This document shows positions 6,273 through 10,135 of a DNA stretch of 10,135 nucleotides, piece by piece (position 1 is the stretch's first letter; each line of letters begins with the position of its first letter). The notes under the pieces are model-generated. The model was not told where the DNA came from. It searched no databases and saw nothing but the letters and a program-made list of their open reading frames with translations. Source of the DNA: Hydrogenothermaceae bacterium (GTDB taxonomy: Bacteria > Aquificota > Aquificia > Aquificales > Hydrogenothermaceae); assembly GCA_015490675.1 (NCBI GenBank), contig WFXI01000020.1, positions 1 through 10,135 of the forward strand. Reading direction: 5' to 3'. Made by a program: the position numbers and the translations under genes.

Positions 6273-7524
6273 CTTTTTTAACTTTTAATCTTAACCCTTC
6301 AACTTTTTCAATAACAACTTCTTCATTTTTTTCTATTGGTTCATCACTATAAGCATTCCAGATTTCACCATCTATCATAACTTTTCCTTCTAGATTAATC
6401 TCAGTTAGAGCTTTTGCTTTTTTACCTATTAAACTTTCCATTCCTGTAATACTTTTTCTTTTTTGAGCTTTTAAACCAAGGTAAGATACAGCAAGGAAAA
6501 ATAACGCACTAAATAAAACGACAGGAGCAATTATATAAATAGATATATCACCATATGGTGAGTTTGGATTAAATAAAATTGCAGAGCCAAGTGCAATAGA
6601 TAGTATTCCTGCTAATGTCAATCCACCAAAAGTGGGAGTTATAAGTTCTAATGCAAAGAATAAAACTCCAAGTCCAATTAGTATGACTCCTAGCCAATTA
6701 ACATCTATCATATTTAAAGAATAAAGAGCCAATACAAAAGAAATGGCACCAATGGTTCCAGGGATTATGCTTCCTGGATTGTAAAGTTCAAAGAATATTC
6801 CATAAAATCCAATCATAAGTAAAAAATAAGCTATTGTGGGATTTGTAAGAACAATAAGTAATTTTTCAATGAAAGATTTTTCTAAGAAAACAACATTTTC
6901 ACTGGATATTTTAACTTTTATAGTTTGTCCAAGTTTTTTTATTTCCTTGTTTTTTGATTTTTCAATTACTTCGCCAATATCATTAGCTATAAAATCTATA
7001 ATTTTTAACTTCAATGCTTCTTTTGCAGAGTAGTTTTTAGCCTCTGTAATCATTTTTTCTATAGCTTTAGAATTTCTACCTTTTTCTTTAGCTATAGCTC
7101 TTACAAGAGCTAGCATATCGTTTATAACCTTTTTTTTCATAGTTTTATCTATATCTTTTCCTTGCATAGAAACAGGAGAAGCAGAACCTATATTTGTTAA
7201 AGGTGCCATAACTGCTAAGTCAGCAGAAACAGTTATAATTGCTCCTGCAGAAGCTGCCTGTGCCCCTTGTGGATAGACAAAAACAATGAAAGGTTTCTTT
7301 GTATTGTTAATAAGTTTAACTACTTCTCTCATAGATTTTGCAAGACCACCAGGAGTATCTAATGTTAGTATAATTGCATCAAAGTTCTCTCTTTCAGCCT
7401 TTTCTATAAGTCTTTTAACATAATCTACCATTACAGGAGATACAGGTTCTTGCCATTTACCTACCAAAACAGAAGCATTAACTACAGTTTGAAAAATAAA
7501 AAGTAACAAGATTAAAAGTCTCAT
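6265..7524 (-). CDS. Long-form NfeD family membrane serine protease (ClpP class)
   Basis: This 419 aa protein has the three-part layout of long NfeD. An N-terminal signal sequence (residues 1-17, VNA before the likely cut) leads to a ClpP/crotonase-like protease domain at about 18-190. Four or five membrane segments follow (about 222-246, 255-273, 277-297, 302-318 and 328-349). A C-terminal OB-fold NfeD domain of about 360-419 (GKVMIDGEIWNA) ends it. The protease core shows LDTPGG (55-60), AASAG (90-94, with S92 the likely nucleophile) and NIGSASPV (111-118). In archaeal PH1510 such enzymes cut the C-terminal tail of a partner stomatin; here no SPFH/stomatin gene is adjacent. It starts 11 bases after the yggS-type gene and no clear Shine-Dalgarno precedes its ATG. 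Its end overlaps the 131 aa gene by 8 bp. Function in membrane quality control is family knowledge, not shown here. Confidence 0.92.
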   Translation of the reverse strand: MRLLILLLFIFQTVVNASVLVGKWQEPVSPVMVDYVKRLIEKAERENFDAIILTLDTPGGLAKSMREVVKLINNTKKPFIVFVYPQGAQAASAGAIITVSADLAVMAPLTNIGSASPVSMQGKDIDKTMKKKVINDMLALVRAIAKEKGRNSKAIEKMITEAKNYSAKEALKLKIIDFIANDIGEVIEKSKNKEIKKLGQTIKVKISSENVVFLEKSFIEKLLIVLTNPTIAYFLLMIGFYGIFFELYNPGSIIPGTIGAISFVLALYSLNMIDVNWLGVILIGLGVLFFALELITPTFGGLTLAGILSIALGSAILFNPNSPYGDISIYIIAPVVLFSALFFLAVSYLGLKAQKRKSITGMESLIGKKAKALTEINLEGKVMIDGEIWNAYSDEPIEKNEEVVIEKVEGLRLKVKKVK

Positions 7525-7535
7525 AATTTAAACCA

Positions 7536-8228
7536 TTAATAATTTCTTTCACCAAATAAAAGTGTACCTATTCTAACTATAGTTGCTCCTTCCTCAATTG
7601 CAATATCAAAATCATTAGACATTCCCATTGAGAGGTGAGGAAGATTTGTCTTAAATTTACTTTCTAATTTTTCCTTTAATTCTCTTAGCTTTGCAAAGTA
7701 TTGTCTTGAATCTTCTTTGTTTTCTGAATATGGGGGAATACACATAAGACCAAGTATTTTTAAATTTTCTTTTTCTAAGGTATATTCAAAAAGTTTTTCT
7801 AGTTTATCAGGATGAACTCCATATTTTGTATCTTCTTCACCAATGTTTACTTCTATTAAAACTTCCTGGATTTTATTTATTTTCTTTGCTCTTTTATCAA
7901 GCTCGTCTGCTAGAGATTCTCTATCTAGAGAATGAATTAACTCAAAATACTTAACTGCATATTTTGCTTTGTTTGTTTGAAGACCTCCTATTAAATGCCA
8001 GTTTATGTCAGAAAAGTCTTTTAGTTTTTCTATCTTTTCTATTCCTTCCTGAACTCTATTTTCTCCAAAATATCTAAGTCCTGCTTTGTAAGCCTCCATT
8101 AATTTTTCTACAGGTTGGGTTTTAGATGCACCTAGTATTATTATTTCATCTAACTTTCTACCAGATTTTTCTGCAGATTTTGAAGCAATTTCTAAAATTT
8201 TTTCGTAATTTTCTCTTATAGTTGTCAT
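7536..8228 (-). CDS. YggS/PLPBP-family pyridoxal phosphate homeostasis protein
   Basis: This 230 aa protein is a full-length YggS/PROSC family member. These single-domain TIM-barrel proteins bind PLP without known enzyme activity and affect vitamin B6 and amino-acid balance. K36 in GASKTQP (33-39) is the expected PLP-binding lysine, at the same number as in E. coli YggS. Other family blocks are FGENRVQEG (54-62), WHLIGGLQTNK (77-87), LGLMCIPP (159-166), LSMGMSNDFDIAIEEGATI (199-217) and VRIGTLLFGER (218-228). The ATG is preceded by AAAGG four bases upstream. It heads a two-gene operon with the NfeD gene and is divergent from gcvH across 68 bp. Confidence 0.95.
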   Translation of the reverse strand: MTTIRENYEKILEIASKSAEKSGRKLDEIIILGASKTQPVEKLMEAYKAGLRYFGENRVQEGIEKIEKLKDFSDINWHLIGGLQTNKAKYAVKYFELIHSLDRESLADELDKRAKKINKIQEVLIEVNIGEEDTKYGVHPDKLEKLFEYTLEKENLKILGLMCIPPYSENKEDSRQYFAKLRELKEKLESKFKTNLPHLSMGMSNDFDIAIEEGATIVRIGTLLFGERNY

Positions 8229-8240
8229 TTTACCTTTGAC

Positions 8241-8269
8241 TTTTCAAAATTAATTCCTAATATTATAAT
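8241..8269 (+). promoter_or_regulatory. Predicted promoter for the gcvH operon
   Basis: TATAAT (8264-8269) is a perfect -10, and TTTTCA (8241-8246) 17 bases before it is a 4/6 match for a -35. Start would be near 8276, giving a leader of about 20 bases that contains TGGAGGG. A better-looking TTGACT at 8236-8241 is too far from TATAAT (22 bases), though 19 bases from TATTAT at 8261. Confidence 0.5.
8262..8267 (-). promoter_or_regulatory. Probable -10 element for the yggS-type operon
   Basis: The minus strand reads TATAAT here. It is part of the palindrome ATTATAAT (8262-8269) that also gives the plus-strand -10 of gcvH. No convincing -35 is seen for the minus strand, and its 17-base position falls on the gcvH ribosome binding site, so this is tentative. 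Confidence 0.3.
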
Positions 8270-8296
8270 CAATTAAAAACAAATGGAGGGCAATTT

Positions 8297-8710
8297 ATGG
8301 CTATTGAAGATTTCAGGGTGATTGACGACCTTTACTATACAAAAGACCATCTATGGGTAAAAGTTGATGGAAATGATGCAGTTGTTGGTATAACTGATTA
8401 TGGGCAACATCAACTTGGTGATGTTGTTTATGTAGAACTTCCAAAAAAAGGTGAAACTATCGAAGCTGGAGAAAAGGTAGCATCTGTTGAGTCTGTAAAG
8501 GCTGCAGTTGATATGATTTCACCTTTAACAGGGGAAATACTTGAAGTAAATGAAGACCTAAAAGAAGAACCAAATTTAATAAATACAGACCCATACGGAG
8601 ATGGTTGGGTTTATGAAATGAAACTTTCTGACCCAACAGAAATAGAAGACCTTATGACTGCAGAGGATTACAAAGCTTATTTAACAGAAGTAGAAGAGGA
8701 AGAGTTTTAA
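8297..8710 (+). CDS. gcvH: Glycine cleavage system H protein (lipoyl carrier)
   Basis: This 137 aa protein has the usual H-protein length and order. The lipoylation block is VESVKAA (64-70) with K68 as the lipoyl lysine. Conserved flanks are KDHLWV (16-21), GITDYGQHQLGDVVYVELP (31-49), the ISPLTGEI turn (74-81) and GDGWVYEM (101-108). H protein carries the methylamine group between the P, T and L proteins in glycine breakdown to CO2, ammonia and methylene-tetrahydrofolate. Some thermophilic sulfur-oxidising bacteria carry several GcvH-like proteins, including lipoate-binding partners of the sHdr sulfur oxidation system. No sHdr, gcvP, gcvT or lipoyl ligase gene is in the window, so the partner system is not fixed. 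The following ACT protein supports the glycine cleavage reading. TGGAGGG (8284-8290) six bases upstream sets the ATG. Confidence 0.93.
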   Translation: MAIEDFRVIDDLYYTKDHLWVKVDGNDAVVGITDYGQHQLGDVVYVELPKKGETIEAGEKVASVESVKAAVDMISPLTGEILEVNEDLKEEPNLINTDPYGDGWVYEMKLSDPTEIEDLMTAEDYKAYLTEVEEEEF

Positions 8711-8711
8711 A

Positions 8712-9239
8712 ATGGGAAAACATTTTTTAATAAGTGCTTTTGGTGAAGATAAACCAGGAATAGTTGCATCTGTAAGTAAGATTTTATATGAAAATGGTTT
8801 TAATCTTGAAGATTCTACAATGTCCCGTTTAGGTGGAGAATTTACGATAATGCTTGTTGTTTACACAGATAAAGATATATCAAGTAAGGATGTTGAAAGT
8901 TTATTTAAGCCAGTTATTGAAAACTTAGGTCTAAACATATATGTAAAAGAAATAAAATACACACATAAAAAACCATCTAAAGATAAAGTCTATAGAATTG
9001 TTGTTTACGGTGCAGACAAACCAGGTATTGTTTATAATGTGGCAAAAATTCTTGCAGATAAAGGAATAAATATTATAGATATGACAACTGAAAAGTCTGG
9101 AGACTTATATGTTTTAATTACAGAGGTAGAAATTCCTGAAAATGTTTCTTTTGAAAAACTAAGGGAAGAAATTAATACTCTAAAAGAAGAGATGAATATA
9201 GATGCATCTTGTGAAGAAATTGAGGTAATAGAGCTTTAA
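8712..9239 (+). CDS. Two-ACT-domain regulatory protein, GcvR-like
   Basis: This 175 aa protein is two ACT domains in tandem and little else. The first runs about residues 3-80 with FGEDKPGIVASVSKIL (10-25). The second runs about 93-173 with YGADKPGIVYNVAKIL. Each has the DKPGIV turn typical of ACT amino-acid sensing domains. This layout matches E. coli GcvR, a protein that blocks GcvA activation of the glycine cleavage genes when glycine is low, and related proteins often annotated as amino-acid-binding ACT proteins. There is no DNA-binding or catalytic domain. The ATG is one base after the gcvH stop (TTTTAAAATG), with GAGGAAGAG (8696-8704) inside the gcvH end as ribosome binding site, so the two are coupled. 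Position beside gcvH supports a glycine-related sensor role, but no GcvA homologue is visible in the window. Confidence 0.85.
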   Translation: MGKHFLISAFGEDKPGIVASVSKILYENGFNLEDSTMSRLGGEFTIMLVVYTDKDISSKDVESLFKPVIENLGLNIYVKEIKYTHKKPSKDKVYRIVVYGADKPGIVYNVAKILADKGINIIDMTTEKSGDLYVLITEVEIPENVSFEKLREEINTLKEEMNIDASCEEIEVIEL

Positions 9240-9240
9240 A

Positions 9241-9750
9241 ATGAAAAAATTAGAGATACTCACCTATCCAGATGAAAGACTAAAAAAAATTTCAAAGCCT
9301 GTTGAGGATTTTGGAAAAGATTTTAAAGAGTTTGTAGATAACCTTGTTTATACAATGTATAATTCCCCTGCTGGAGTTGGAATTGCAGCTCCACAGGTTA
9401 ATAAACACATAAGAACAATCATTGTTGACTGTTCAAACTATAAACACAAGAAAAACAAGAAAAACCACGGACTTTTAATTTTGTCTAATCCTAGAATTAT
9501 TGCTCACGATGGAGAAATTATAATTAGGGAAGGCTGTTTAAGTGTTCCAGATTATACAGGGAATGTAAAAAGACATTTCTGGATAAAAATAGAGGCTGAA
9601 GATGTAAATGGAAATACAATAGAGTTTGATACAGAAGGTTTTGAAGCAGTTGTTATTCAACACGAGCTAGACCACTTAGATGGAAAATTATTTATAGACA
9701 GGGTTGCTTCTCCAAAAGATATTTTTAAAAGGAAAGTTTATAAAAAGTAA
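9241..9750 (+). CDS. def: Peptide deformylase
   Basis: This 169 aa metalloenzyme removes the formyl group from the N-terminal methionine of new proteins. All three signature motifs are present. GVGIAAPQ (45-52) is motif 1. EGCLSVP (97-103) is motif 2, with metal ligand C99. QHELDHLDG (140-148) is motif 3, with H141 and H145 as metal ligands and E142 as catalytic base. A lysine-rich loop, YKHKKNKKNHG (67-77), sits between motifs 1 and 2, where many deformylases have a shorter turn. The C-terminus is basic. The ATG is one base after the ACT gene stop, again TAAAATG, with a distant GAGGT upstream, so coupling is likely. The usual partner fmt is not adjacent. Confidence 0.96.
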   Translation: MKKLEILTYPDERLKKISKPVEDFGKDFKEFVDNLVYTMYNSPAGVGIAAPQVNKHIRTIIVDCSNYKHKKNKKNHGLLILSNPRIIAHDGEIIIREGCLSVPDYTGNVKRHFWIKIEAEDVNGNTIEFDTEGFEAVVIQHELDHLDGKLFIDRVASPKDIFKRKVYKK

Positions 9751-9764
9751 AATGGAGGGTAAAA

Positions 9765-10094
9765 ATGGAAACTATTAAAGAGTGGGATATAAAATTTGAG
9801 CTTGTAAAAACAAAAAAAGGGGCACTGCTACACAAAATTACAATTAATGATAATCATTTTTTCTTAGAGCAAAATCCTTTAAAAGATAGTAAATATGGTG
9901 TTGCTTACAGAAAACTAAAAAATATGTATCCTGAGTTTTATATGTTTTGGGAAATAAAAAATAATAAATACACTGGTAGATTATTAACAGGAGTGATTTT
10001 AGAAAAATCTGATATAGATGCATTCTTATCAGATATTTTAAAAGATGAAAATTATAAAACTTTTGAAGATGTAAAAGAAGAAATAGAAAAATAA
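9765..10094 (+). CDS. Uncharacterised small soluble protein
   Basis: I do not recognise this 109 aa protein. It has no signal peptide or membrane segment. From its pattern I infer two N-terminal strands (about 19-35, ending FFLEQNP), a short helix around 45-55 with a charged face, two more strands (about 57-78, with FYMFWEIKN and RLLTGVILE) and a C-terminal acidic helix (80-109). This alternation could be a small strand-rich nucleic-acid- or ligand-binding fold, but I cannot name one. TGGAGGG (9753-9759) lies five bases upstream, one of the strongest ribosome binding sites here, which argues for high expression and a real gene. It starts 14 bases after def and ends one base before the TlyA-like gene. 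Confidence 0.75.
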   Translation: METIKEWDIKFELVKTKKGALLHKITINDNHFFLEQNPLKDSKYGVAYRKLKNMYPEFYMFWEIKNNKYTGRLLTGVILEKSDIDAFLSDILKDENYKTFEDVKEEIEK

Positions 10095-10095
10095 A

Positions 10096-10135
10096 TTGAA
10101 ACAGAGATTAGATAAATACTTAGTAGAACAAAAAC
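10096..10135 (+). CDS. TlyA-like S4-domain protein, 5' end only
   Basis: From TTG at 10096 an open frame runs to the window edge, giving 13 residues, MKQRLDKYLVEQK. This resembles the start of S4-domain proteins, especially TlyA-type rRNA 2'-O-methyltransferases, whose N-termini read like RLDxxLVExG. An in-frame TAG at 10084-10086 and no ATG after it make TTG the only usual start. It lies one base after the 109 aa gene, so the operon continues. Thirteen residues cannot separate TlyA from other S4 proteins. Confidence 0.5.
   Translation, partial: MKQRLDKYLVEQK

Noticed and set aside
6254..6289. Bidirectional terminator from ATTAAAAG (6254-6261) and CTTTTAAT (6282-6289)
   Set aside because: Arms are perfect but all but one pair is A-T, the loop is 20 bases, and the repeat lies inside coding sequence. 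It is too weak to call as a hairpin terminator, especially in a thermophile.
6836..7033. Plus-strand open frame of 65 codons inside the NfeD gene
   Set aside because: Antisense to a well-supported protein, Phe/Ser/Ile-rich as expected from reversed AT-rich codons, and with no ribosome binding site.
8229..8296. Glycine riboswitch before gcvH
   Set aside because: The whole intergenic region is 68 bases and AT-rich, too short for an aptamer plus switch.

Overview
This is a compact, strongly AT-rich bacterial chromosome segment. Arg is mostly AGA, proteins are rich in Lys, Glu and Ile, and genes overlap or sit a few bases apart. Gene content and protein style resemble low-GC thermophilic Aquificota, such as the Sulfurihydrogenibium/Hydrogenothermaceae group. 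That placement is inferred from general resemblance, because no marker gene is present. I see no mobile element, CRISPR array, rRNA, tRNA or riboswitch. No stretch over 300 bases lacks a gene.

Layout. (1) Plus strand, 1-2147: the 3' end of a beta-CASP metallo-beta-lactamase RNA-processing enzyme, then thiG (thiazole synthase), then an unrecognised membrane-anchored protein. (2) Minus strand, 3872-2125: a dksA/traR-type regulator, panB (pantothenate synthesis) and a Sua5/YrdC-type threonylcarbamoyl-AMP synthase (tRNA t6A modification). The last gene converges on and overlaps the unknown gene by 23 bp. (3) A divergent promoter region at 3873-4001 containing a perfect inverted repeat. (4) Plus strand, 4002-6272: gltX, a small dual-specificity-type phosphatase, and a small unrecognised helical protein with a TPR-like stretch. 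(5) Minus strand, 8228-6265: a yggS-type PLP-binding protein and a long-form NfeD membrane serine protease, converging on group 4 with an 8 bp overlap. (6) A 68 bp divergent promoter region with a palindromic ATTATAAT core. (7) Plus strand, 8297 to the end: gcvH, a two-ACT-domain GcvR-like protein, peptide deformylase, a small unknown gene with a strong Shine-Dalgarno, and the first 13 codons of a TlyA-like S4-domain protein.

The genes are mostly housekeeping: cofactor synthesis or handling (thiamine, pantothenate, PLP, lipoyl carrier), translation (gltX, t6A modification, deformylase) and transcription control (DksA-like). Three genes probably start with TTG (dksA-like, gltX, tlyA-like). The parts that deserve attention are three unrecognised proteins (331, 131 and 109 aa), the phosphatase coupled to gltX, the gcvH/ACT/def arrangement, and the two divergent promoter regions. 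I found no convincing new defence or mobile system.
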